Of a stretch of 6,031 bases of DNA, positions 1 through 4,683 are shown one piece after another. Numbering within the stretch: position 1 is the stretch's first letter; the number at the start of each line of letters is the position of its first letter. The DNA is from an uncultured Lachnospira sp. Its GTDB lineage: Bacteria; Bacillota; Clostridia; Lachnospirales; Lachnospiraceae. The notes beneath the pieces were generated by a model. That model ran no database searches. It saw only the letters and a list, made by a program, of their open reading frames with translations, and had not been told where the DNA came from. Made by a program: the position numbers and the translations under genes. The stretch spans positions 1-6,031 of the forward strand of contig CAJUBU010000032.1 of the NCBI GenBank assembly GCA_910585095.1, written 5' to 3'.

Positions 1-48
1 GAAAGAATACAGGGCTATATTGATAAGATGAAAAGTGCTGGTTTGTAA
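1..48 (+). CDS. C-terminal end of an unidentified protein (partial, cut by window start)
   Basis: Frame 1 is open from the first base to a TAA and reads ERIQGYIDKMKSAGL followed by stop. Only 15 residues are visible, a charged probably helical tail, so no family can be assigned. It runs in the same direction as the excisionase-like gene at 345, about 300 bp further on. It could be the last gene of the flanking chromosome or part of the mobile element. That it is coding at all is inferred from the open frame and the composition, since no start can be seen. Confidence 0.45.
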   Translation, partial: ERIQGYIDKMKSAGL

Positions 49-344
49 TAAGGTATAACATAGCCTGTATGCCATGTATAGTACATTTCATTCGTTGTTT
101 AAATTTAGAAGATAGATTTTGTAATGGTAAGTCTTATAGGTCTTTGATGATTTAAGAGTTGTTTTTGTAGTTGTATATTGAGCTGTAAATGGGGTATTAG
201 CATTATAGTCCTTTCACTTATAAATTTAAGATTTTCTTTAGAATATGAGCTTGAATGTAGTTTTATAAAACATTTGAGTGTGCTGGCAATTTCAAATATT
301 TGTAGTATCACATTTGTGAAATATTTTTAAAGGAGATATTTGAG
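49..344. other. Intergenic stretch with a possible operator upstream of the excisionase-like gene
   Basis: No convincing gene is seen on either strand. A 68-codon minus-strand frame at 105-311 has low-complexity AT-driven composition and no recognisable domain. Just upstream of the gene at 345 lie two small dyads: CAAATATTTG (293-302, perfect) and TCACA-TT-TGTGA (308-319). The flanking ATTTCA (289-294) and TGAAAT (317-322) are also complementary. Such dyads beside a small HTH gene could be its operator, but in DNA this AT-rich they may be chance. No -35/-10 pair with good spacing was found. Confidence 0.3.
329..337 (+). promoter_or_regulatory. Ribosome binding site of the excisionase-like gene
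   Basis: AAAGGAGAT is an almost ideal Shine-Dalgarno sequence. Its GGAG core ends 9 nt before the ATG at 345, which fixes that start. Confidence 0.75.
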
Positions 345-584
345 ATGATTGAAGAAAAAAAGATTTATGAGATTCCAGAGTTTGATGGAGGTAACATACC
401 TGTTACTGAGGCAGCTAAGATTATGAAAAAAGACCAGCAGTTTATTCGACAAGGAATGATATTGGGTATTTTGCCAATAGGTACAGTATTTAAAAAGGAA
501 GGTTCAAATCAGTATGATTATTATATAAGTCCCAAGTTATTCTGGGAATATACAGGGCATATTTATAATAGCAAAGTAGATTGA
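345..584 (+). CDS. Small helix-turn-helix protein, excisionase-like (phage/ICE type)
   Basis: A complete 79-residue protein. Residues 19-46 (IPVTEAAKIM, then QQFIRQGMILGILPIGT) match the winged-HTH pattern of small MerR/excisionase-like DNA-binding proteins of Firmicute prophages and conjugative elements. In these an 'EAAKxM' helix is followed by 'QFIRxGLxxGxLPxG' and a short wing. The second half, with YYISPKLFWEYTG (59-71), is also typical of this group. Members bind DNA, and many are recombination directionality factors or element regulators. Excision activity here is inferred from size and from the tyrosine-recombinase remnant nearby. That remnant lies on the opposite strand and converges on this gene, whereas xis and int usually run together, so the two may come from different elements. 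The gene has a good ribosome site, no frame damage, and could still be expressed. Confidence 0.72.
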   Translation: MIEEKKIYEIPEFDGGNIPVTEAAKIMKKDQQFIRQGMILGILPIGTVFKKEGSNQYDYYISPKLFWEYTGHIYNSKVD

Positions 585-714
585 TGGTGATTTTACGATG
601 GTGATTTATATATGAAATAAGGCTTGTCTTTTTACAATTAAGGTGTTAAAATAGCTTTGGTTACAATTTATTAGAATTTAGAAAATGGTTGCTTTTTTGG
701 GATTATATATTTGT

Positions 715-720
715 TATAAT
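715..720 (+). promoter_or_regulatory. Possible promoter -10 box (TATAAT)
   Basis: A perfect TATAAT lies in the non-coding stretch. The best upstream hexamer, TTGCTT at 689-694, is 20 bp away, longer than the usual 17. At the ideal distance there is only a T-run. A transcript from here would enter the foldable 727-860 segment. This is weak evidence in AT-rich DNA. Confidence 0.3.
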
Positions 721-726
721 TTGTTT

Positions 727-860
727 GATTTGTGTTTCGGAAAGACTATTACAAGCCACAAATGCTTGAAAAGCCCCTAGTTATCGGCACTCACTGTTAT
801 TGTTGAGGAAGCCGCTAAGGCTGGGAAGTTCTAAAGAATAGCTTAAAATCAGGCTTTTAA
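727..860 (+). ncRNA. Candidate structured RNA segment (tentative)
   Basis: The segment is less AT-rich than its surroundings and contains nested complementarity. CAAGC (752-756) pairs with GCTTG (764-768). AAAAGCC (769-775) pairs with GGCTTTT (852-858). Between them GGC-A-CTCA (786-793) pairs with TGAG-GAA-GCC (804-813). This gives a hairpin followed by a closing stem around an internal hairpin. A TATAAT lies just upstream. It matches no RNA family I recognise (not SRP, 6S or tmRNA). It could equally be recombination-site DNA. Confidence 0.2.
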
Positions 861-868
861 AAGTATCA

Positions 869-927
869 AGGAGTGGTTAAAATTAGGAAAATGTATGCAA
901 TTCATATATTATTCCTACACCACTCCT
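869..927. repeat. Long imperfect palindrome, possible integrase binding or attachment region
   Basis: AGGAGTGGT (869-877) is the exact reverse complement of ACCACTCCT (919-927). Inside it, TAGGAA (884-889) is the reverse complement of TTCCTA (912-917). Inside that, 890-897 pairs with 903-910 around a CAATT loop, with one G:T pair. The result is about 23 paired positions broken by a 6/1 internal loop and one bulge. There is no T-run after it, so it is not an intrinsic terminator. The right arm overlaps the CCTACAC repeats next to the recombinase remnant, which favours a role in recombination. Confidence 0.5.
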
Positions 928-945
928 ACACTTATATTCCTACAC
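914..945 (-). repeat. Three direct repeats of GTGTAGG (CCTACAC on the plus strand)
   Basis: CCTACAC occurs at 914-920, 925-931 and 939-945, with 11 and 14 bp between starts. On the minus strand they read as GTGTAGGA units immediately downstream of the recombinase remnant's original stop. Short direct repeats of this kind next to int genes are characteristic of arm-type sites bound by the N-terminal domain of tyrosine integrases. That role is inferred. Confidence 0.5.
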
Positions 946-957
946 TAAATAAACTTC

Positions 958-1290
958 TTATTTTATTTTTTCTATTTCTTCTTTAAGTCAATTTGTTTCT
1001 CTTTGAGTATATATTTTTTTAATAATGTCTGTAATGTTATTGTTTCCTATATATTTAATCGAGTATTTATCAATTTCGTATTTTTTAGCCATAGTTACAA
1101 AGTGCATTCTTCCATCATGCGTTTGATGCTTGGGATTCAATTTTAAGTTATTTTTTATCTTATTAAATTTCTTTTGATATTTATCACATGTAAATAAAAA
1201 TCTATTTTGGTAGGTTGTACTATTGGTACAATTTATTAAATATTCACTTTTTAGTTCTTTAGCTTTTTTGTAAAGAACATAATTTTTCAA
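958..1290 (-). pseudogene. Tyrosine recombinase/integrase remnant (C-terminal catalytic part only)
   Basis: The minus-strand frame encodes the end of a phage/ICE-type tyrosine integrase. Numbered from the codon at 1290, it has HDGR-MHFVTMAKKY at 58-71 (the HxxR catalytic box of the 'HDGRxHFVT' integrase subgroup). Then comes IGNNNITD (81-88), where the usual GH of the second histidine box is GN, and KKIYTQRE (91-98) with Tyr94 as nucleophile. A TGA at 988-990 interrupts the frame. Reading on gives LKEEIEKIK and a TAA at 958-960, the normal integrase tail. Family tails often read 'EWLxEEIEKI', so the TGA probably replaces a Trp TGG. The N-terminal arm-binding and core-binding domains (about 250-300 residues) and the first catalytic Arg are absent. 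The only in-frame start near the break is a TTG with no ribosome site. It is surely inactive as a recombinase. Confidence 0.7.
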
Positions 1291-1426
1291 ATAAATTAAA
1301 AATCTTATACAGTAAAAGCAAAAATAAAAATAAGTAAAGTATATTTTAATGAAGCAGTTTTCTTTTTATTATAATTATGATATGATGTAATATATTATAT
1401 GTGTTCAATTATTGGGAGGAAATAAG

Positions 1427-1471
1427 ATGAATACCAAATGTATTGACTTCTTTAAAGTAAGGTGGAGTTAG
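1427..1471 (+). CDS. Possible 14-residue leader ORF
   Basis: MNTKCIDFFKVRWS starts at an ATG preceded by GGGAGGA (1414-1420), one of the strongest ribosome sites in the window, 6 nt upstream. The ORF stops 4 nt before the ATG of the broken gene at 1476 and covers that gene's own ribosome site (AAGGTGGAGT, about 1458-1467). It may be a coupled leader peptide or the cut-down remainder of an upstream gene. TATAAT (1370-1375) and TATGAT (1381-1386) lie upstream, without a good -35. Confidence 0.3.
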   Translation: MNTKCIDFFKVRWS

Positions 1472-1475
1472 TACT

Positions 1476-1819
1476 ATGATTAAAGGTGAAAATGGGCGAT
1501 TTGTTGGGAGTGCTTCATTATATTATATGGAAGTACAAGCAATTGTTTTGAGTGCTTTTAATGTAATGTCAATAGTATCTGGTCAATATTTTTTATCGCA
1601 AATTAACAAGGAATTAAGAGTAATCAATCAAAACATTGATAATAGTGTTTGGTTACTCTAGTTAGTTTACAAGAATCTAATAAAGTAGCTTTGAAGGATA
1701 TCAAGTTTTATATATTGGATTTAAATTCTATCGTGAAGTCTAAAAATTTGTATGTAGTTAAGGAGGCATTTCAAATTAAGGAATGCCTTGAACTTTCGAT
1801 GCAGCTTTATATTTTATGA
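1476..1819 (+). pseudogene. Broken gene for an unknown helical protein, two fragments in different frames
   Basis: The first fragment (1476-1661, 61 residues) begins MIKGENGRFVGSASLYYMEV. It continues with a hydrophobic helix (QAIVLSAFNVMSIVSGQYFL, 21-40) and an amphipathic NKELRVINQNID segment, then ends abruptly in WLL-stop. In the -1 frame, translation resumes across the stop at about 1646-1661 with VSLQESNKVALKDIKFYILD and stays open to TGA at 1817-1819. This second part is also helical, with protein-like composition. I read this as one gene damaged by an internal deletion or frameshift near 1640-1660. If a block was deleted there, the ancestor was longer than the 115 or so residues left. 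The ribosome site AAGGTGGAGT is intact. I do not recognise the function. It lies directly upstream of, and on the same strand as, the PH/zinc-ribbon gene. Confidence 0.5.
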
Positions 1820-1938
1820 TTTTAAAAAAAATAAGCATTATATTCATAACGAAAAAAGTTAGAATATTATCTTAATAGTGGTGGAGATATATATTTAAAA
1901 ACTATATAAAATGATTAAAAAAATGTGGAGTAAGAAGA

Positions 1939-2487
1939 ATGGATTATAATTTGCAATTTGACGAAGCAGTTTTAGTTGAATGTGAAGATGTTAGTTTAGA
2001 TGATGGAAAACTATTAGCTGTTAAGGGAAATCTTATATTAACCAATCAAAATGTTATTTGGGCAGCAAAAACAATGTTTGGAAGAATAAAAGAAATTCAA
2101 AAATATTTGATTTCTAGTGTTAAGGTTTATGATAATAAAGCACAAGTAAAAATAGAAGAAAAGATTGGAGAACCAACAAGATTGACAATCCATTTTCAAT
2201 ATCAATCCATAAAATTTATTGTTAATGAAAAAGTTAAAGAAAGAGAATTTGCAAACAGTTTAAATAAAATTGTAGTTGGTACAAATACAGATATAATTCC
2301 TAAACATGCAATACCAGGTGTGGCGTTTATAGGAGAAACTTTAAAAGGAACAGTAATAGCTTTTAAGAATGCTATTGGTATTCAAAAAAATACAAGTCAA
2401 TCTTGTAATACTTGTGGAGCAAGTATTTCAGGAATTAAAGGACAAATTATCAAATGTCCATATTGTAATAGTGAAAATAAACTATAG
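1939..2487 (+). CDS. PH/GRAM-like domain protein with C-terminal zinc ribbon
   Basis: A complete 182-residue protein, no signal peptide. Residues 1-112 look like a bacterial PH/GRAM-like beta-barrel. There is 'VKGNLILTNQNVIWAAK' (28-44), the typical 'kGxLxLTNxxliw' strand pair, then alternating strands (VKVYDNKAQVKIEE; RLTIHFQYQSIKFIV) and a closing helix (EREFANSLNKIV). Residues 125-148 form a Gly/Ala-rich amphipathic or weakly hydrophobic helix. Cys156-x2-Cys159 and Cys173-x2-Cys176 make a four-cysteine zinc ribbon. Family members are mostly uncharacterised; PH-like domains bind lipids or proteins, and the ribbon suggests protein or nucleic-acid contacts. The start is fixed by GGAG at 1927-1930, 8 nt upstream. 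The gene stands alone, 120 bp after a broken gene and closed by a terminator at 2617. Any link with the mobile element is positional only. Confidence 0.65.
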   Translation: MDYNLQFDEAVLVECEDVSLDDGKLLAVKGNLILTNQNVIWAAKTMFGRIKEIQKYLISSVKVYDNKAQVKIEEKIGEPTRLTIHFQYQSIKFIVNEKVKEREFANSLNKIVVGTNTDIIPKHAIPGVAFIGETLKGTVIAFKNAIGIQKNTSQSCNTCGASISGIKGQIIKCPYCNSENKL

Positions 2488-2616
2488 CAATTTTTAGTCA
2501 TCAATTTATGTAATTTTTTAGACTAATATTAAGGTTATTTACCCTCATGGAATGGAACACAAAGAAATCTATAAATTTGAAATAATAGCAAAATATAATG
2601 CAATATTTATATTAAT

Positions 2617-2663
2617 AAGGACATTTTTCTAAAAAATAATTTTAGATAAGTGTCCTTTTTTAT
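2617..2663 (+). terminator. Strong intrinsic terminator
   Basis: AAGGACA (2617-2623) pairs with TGTCCTT (2651-2657). The stem continues inward through TTTTT/ATAAG (one T:T mismatch, one G:T) to CTAAAA/TTTTAG (2629-2634 with 2640-2645) around an AATAA loop, about 18 positions. A T-tract follows the 3' arm. It sits 130 bp after the PH/zinc-ribbon gene and separates it from the TetR operon. The A-rich left flank could let it also work from the other side. Confidence 0.8.
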
Positions 2664-2738
2664 TATAGGTTATGATTCTAGTTGAATCGTGAAGCGAGCG
2701 AGACATAAATCATTTGCTATAAATAAGCTTACTTAATG

Positions 2739-2773
2739 TTGACGCTGTAAAGTTACTGAGCTATAATTATAAT
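2739..2773 (+). promoter_or_regulatory. Promoter of the tetR operon
   Basis: TTGACG (2739-2744) and TATAAT (2762-2767) are separated by exactly 17 bp, a near-consensus vegetative sigma factor promoter. A second TATAAT follows directly at 2768-2773. Transcription would start at about 2774-2780 and read the TetR gene 45 bp on. It is the best promoter in the window. Confidence 0.75.
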
Positions 2774-2787
2774 GTTTACAGTGTTAA
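2739..2787. promoter_or_regulatory. Operator-like inverted repeats, probably for TetR autoregulation
   Basis: TTGACGCTGTAAA (2739-2751) and TTTACAGTGTTAA (2775-2787) are reverse complements at 11 of 13 positions. The right copy is itself a dyad (TT-t-ACA-g-TGT-t-AA), of the size and style bound by TetR dimers. One copy covers the -35 box and the other the transcription start, so a bound repressor would block RNA polymerase. Centre-to-centre distance is 36 bp. Binding by the adjacent TetR protein is inferred from position. Confidence 0.6.
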
Positions 2788-2823
2788 GATTCAAAAATAA
2801 AGGTTAAAATTGGAGGTTGACTG

Positions 2824-3414
2824 ATGGAAAAGAAGCCTTATCATCATAAGAATTTAAAAAATGAATTAATAGAAAAAGGAATAGAATTGGTAAATAAGTT
2901 TGGATTAGAACAATTATCGTTGCGCAAAGTAGCACAGACCTGCAATGTAAGTCATGCAGCACCATATAGTCATTTTTCAAGTAAAGAAGAATTGTTTAAA
3001 GCAATGCAATTTCATATTACAGAACAATTTACCGCAATATTACAGCAGACTATTTCCAAATATCAAGGAAGTCCCATGTTTTTGTCAGAGTTTGGAAAAG
3101 CATATATTTCATTTTTTATCCATAAGCCACAATATTTTGAGTTTTTATTACAACAGGGAAATATGCAGATTTGCTTAGATATAGACAGCAAAGAACAGGA
3201 TAATTATAAACCGTTTGTTATTTACAAAGAACAAGTTCTTCAATTGCTTCAATATTCAAATATGACCCCAGAGAAAAAAGAAGATTTTGTGATTGCTCTG
3301 TTTGCATATGTACATGGATTAACGGCTTTAGCAACAATGAAAAATGTTCATTATAGTAAAAAATGGGAAGATAAGTTATCCGATTTGATTCAAACATTTT
3401 CCTGTGATTTCTAA
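2824..3414 (+). CDS. TetR/AcrR-family transcriptional regulator (WHG-domain type)
   Basis: A complete 196-residue protein of normal TetR length. Residues 10-60 form the TetR DNA-binding domain, with helix 1 ELIEKGIELVNKFGLEQLSL, the HTH VAQTCNVSHAAPYSHF (36-51) and the usual 'SKEELFKAM' afterwards. 'VSHAAPYSHFSSKEEL' and the late YVHGLTALA (near 158-166) point to the subgroup with a WHG-type ligand-binding C-terminal domain. The GGAGG at 2812-2816 is 7 nt before the ATG. It is the first gene downstream of a strong promoter flanked by dyads, so it probably represses itself. The two flavodoxin-like genes follow 50 bp later on the same strand without a terminator between, so they are likely co-regulated. 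The ligand cannot be deduced; redox-active or toxic small molecules would fit the neighbours. Confidence 0.9.
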   Translation: MEKKPYHHKNLKNELIEKGIELVNKFGLEQLSLRKVAQTCNVSHAAPYSHFSSKEELFKAMQFHITEQFTAILQQTISKYQGSPMFLSEFGKAYISFFIHKPQYFEFLLQQGNMQICLDIDSKEQDNYKPFVIYKEQVLQLLQYSNMTPEKKEDFVIALFAYVHGLTALATMKNVHYSKKWEDKLSDLIQTFSCDF

Positions 3415-3426
3415 GTTTTTTAAGTT

Positions 3427-3472
3427 AGCAGAAATGAGGATAGTGTGAAAAAGGTAGAGCAGAAATGAGGAT
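3427..3472 (+). repeat. Duplicated translation start region before the first flavodoxin gene
   Basis: AGCAGAAATGAGGAT occurs at 3427-3441 and again at 3458-3472, 31 bp apart. Similarity continues a further 10 or so bases with a one-base gap. The second copy contains the gene's ATG. In the first copy the same ATG opens a four-codon frame (ATG AGG ATA GTG TGA, 3434-3448). It looks like a small tandem duplication of the start region that left a decoy start. Confidence 0.6.
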
Positions 3473-3965
3473 TATTATGAAATTAATTATTACAGATATT
3501 GAAGATTTTAATATTTCTATAAATGGAAAATATAAAATTATAAAACCGCAAGGAAATATCAATCATTGTATTGGCTGTTTTGGTTGTTGGGTTAAAACAC
3601 CAGGACAATGTGTAATTAGTGATGGTTTTGAAAAAACGGGCATTGAAATGAGCCGATGCAGTGAGCTTATTTTAATTAGTCAATGTTTTTATGGAAGTGT
3701 GAGTCCATTTGTAAAAATGGTTCAAGACAGAGCAATCTCTTATATTCACCCTGATTTTGTAATGAGAAAAGGTGAAATGCATCATAAACGCCGATATAAA
3801 AATGTGATTGAACTTTCTGCGCATTTTTATGGAGAAAAGATTACAGATATTGAAAAACATACTGCAAAAAGTATAATACAAGCCAATGCAGACAATTATG
3901 ACGCTGTTGTAAAAAAGGTTTGTTTTTATTCATCTATAAAAGAATTGAAGGAGATTACATTATGA
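3465..3965 (+). CDS. Flavodoxin-family / NADPH-dependent FMN reductase-like protein with four-Cys motif
   Basis: A 166-residue protein (162 if started at the ATG at 3477, which has GAGG 6 nt upstream and gives the cleaner MKLIITD N-terminus). Residues 35-49 hold Cys35-x2-Cys38-x2-Cys41-x7-Cys49 in 'HCIGCFGCWVKTPGQC'. This is a hallmark of FMN-reductase-like flavoproteins and also fits the compact CX2CX2CX4-7C cluster motif of iron-sulfur flavoproteins. GSVSPFVK (77-84) matches the family's 'YG-xxSxxxK' loop, and an IHP...HHKRRY segment (94-111) follows. The usual N-terminal 'GSPRxxSNT' phosphate loop is missing, and the protein begins at the first strand without it. Its stop overlaps the next start (ATGA), implying translational coupling. 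Expected role: cytoplasmic flavin-dependent electron transfer or reduction; substrate unknown. Confidence 0.72.
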   Translation: MRIIMKLIITDIEDFNISINGKYKIIKPQGNINHCIGCFGCWVKTPGQCVISDGFEKTGIEMSRCSELILISQCFYGSVSPFVKMVQDRAISYIHPDFVMRKGEMHHKRRYKNVIELSAHFYGEKITDIEKHTAKSIIQANADNYDAVVKKVCFYSSIKELKEITL

Positions 3966-4603
3966 AAATTGCATTGATTGACGGAAGTCCTAAAATTAAT
4001 AATAGCGCTAGTAGTGTTCTGTTAGAGGAGTTAAAATATTTTTTAGTGCAAGGCAAAATAGACGTTATAGAAATGAGATTACATATTTCAATGGTGTCAG
4101 AAGAAATAATAAAACAATTAAAAAGTGCTGATATATGGATATTTGCATTCCCTCTTTATGTTGATGGTATTCCAGGTCATTTGTTGTCTTGTCTTATTCA
4201 GATAGAGAAAAGAATAAACGATATATGCAAAAAATATACGAAAAATGTTTATAGTATTGTAAATTGTGGATTTTATGAGGGTGAACAGACAAAGCCAGCA
4301 TTGCAGATTTTGGAAAATTGGTGTTTCAAAGTGCAGTTAAATTGGTGTGGAGGTGTTGGTGTTGGTGGAGGCGGTAGTCTTGCTATGCTTGATGATATGC
4401 GCAATGGACGGGGACCAAGAGCACCTATTGATAAAACATTAAAATATTTTGCAGAAAAAATAATGAAAAAGGAAATACAAGAAAATCAATATGTATCAGT
4501 TGGGATGCCGCGATTCATGTATCAATTGTGCGCACAGATAGGTTGGCGGCAATTGATAAGAAAAAATGGCGGTAAAATAAAAGATTTGGGAAGAAAATTT
4601 TAA
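3962..4603 (+). CDS. Flavodoxin-like NAD(P)H-dependent oxidoreductase
   Basis: A 213-residue protein starting at the ATG at 3962. The AAGGAG at 3948-3953 lies 8 nt upstream, and the protein then opens with the expected strand MKIALIDGSPK. An in-frame ATG at 3920 lies inside the previous gene and has no ribosome site. GSPKINNSAS (8-17) is the FMN phosphate-binding loop of the flavodoxin/FMN reductase fold. FAFPLYVDGIPGHL (61-74) is the second flavin loop, and NCGFYEG (101-107) and a Gly-rich run (130-138) fit the third. The C-terminal MPRFMYQLCAQIGWRQLIRK (182-201) is a common tail in Clostridial members. It lacks the four-Cys motif of its partner. The ATGA overlap with the preceding gene suggests both proteins are made in equal amounts and may act together. 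Substrate unknown. Confidence 0.8.
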   Translation: MKIALIDGSPKINNSASSVLLEELKYFLVQGKIDVIEMRLHISMVSEEIIKQLKSADIWIFAFPLYVDGIPGHLLSCLIQIEKRINDICKKYTKNVYSIVNCGFYEGEQTKPALQILENWCFKVQLNWCGGVGVGGGGSLAMLDDMRNGRGPRAPIDKTLKYFAEKIMKKEIQENQYVSVGMPRFMYQLCAQIGWRQLIRKNGGKIKDLGRKF

Positions 4604-4628
4604 GAATGATATGGAAAGAAAAAACATA

Positions 4629-4676
4629 TTGACGAAATTTTGATTTTTTAGCAGTATACTTTTTGTGAGAGGAGAG
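4629..4676 (+). promoter_or_regulatory. Possible promoter and ribosome site of the two-component genes
   Basis: TTGACG (4629-4634) and TATACT (4655-4660) are both good hexamers, but their spacing of 20 bp is long for the vegetative sigma factor. This may mean a weak or activator-dependent promoter. GAGAGGAGAG (4667-4676) is the ribosome site for the ATG at 4684. No terminator hairpin was seen after the oxidoreductase gene (stop at 4603), so read-through from the tetR operon is also possible. Confidence 0.4.
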
Positions 4677-4683
4677 TGTTTGC

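Larger units (their letters stand above)
585..957. other. Non-coding stretch between excisionase-like gene and integrase remnant
   Basis: All frames are broken by stops. It holds a perfect TATAAT (715-720), a segment able to fold into several hairpins (about 727-860), a long imperfect palindrome (869-927), and three CCTACAC repeats (914-945). Its position immediately 3' of a tyrosine-recombinase gene is where attachment cores and integrase arm sites usually lie. I infer that this is the relic attachment region of a mobile element; no core duplication could be identified inside the window. Confidence 0.45.
2488..2823. other. Intergenic region between zinc-ribbon gene and TetR gene
   Basis: It contains the terminator (2617-2663), the TetR promoter and operator-like repeats (2739-2787) and the TetR ribosome site (GGAGG, 2812-2816). 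A 36-codon frame without a start (2522-2632, including VIYPHGMEHKEIYKFEIIA) is protein-like in composition and may be a gene scrap. It has no visible ribosome site and runs into the terminator. GATTC (2674-2678) and GAATC (2684-2688) form a small dyad of unknown meaning. Confidence 0.6.

Noticed and set aside
105..311. 68-codon minus-strand frame
   Set aside because: No ribosome site, AT-driven composition and no recognisable domain; it could be a decayed repressor gene but nothing supports that.
869..927. Reading the long hairpin as an intrinsic terminator of the excisionase-like gene
   Set aside because: No T-run on either side, and it overlaps the direct repeats next to the integrase remnant.
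914..945. CRISPR-like repeats
   Set aside because: Units of 7 bp at 11 and 14 bp spacing are far too short and irregular, and no cas gene is present.
2494..2526. TTAGTC/GACTAA hairpin after the zinc-ribbon gene as a terminator
   Set aside because: Only 6 bp with a 21-nt loop; the hairpin at 2617 is far stronger.
2954..3178. 74-codon plus-strand frame inside the TetR gene
   Set aside because: Lies wholly in another frame of a clear TetR gene.
3672..3881. 69-codon minus-strand frame inside the first flavodoxin gene
   Set aside because: Antisense shadow of a recognised protein; no start signals.
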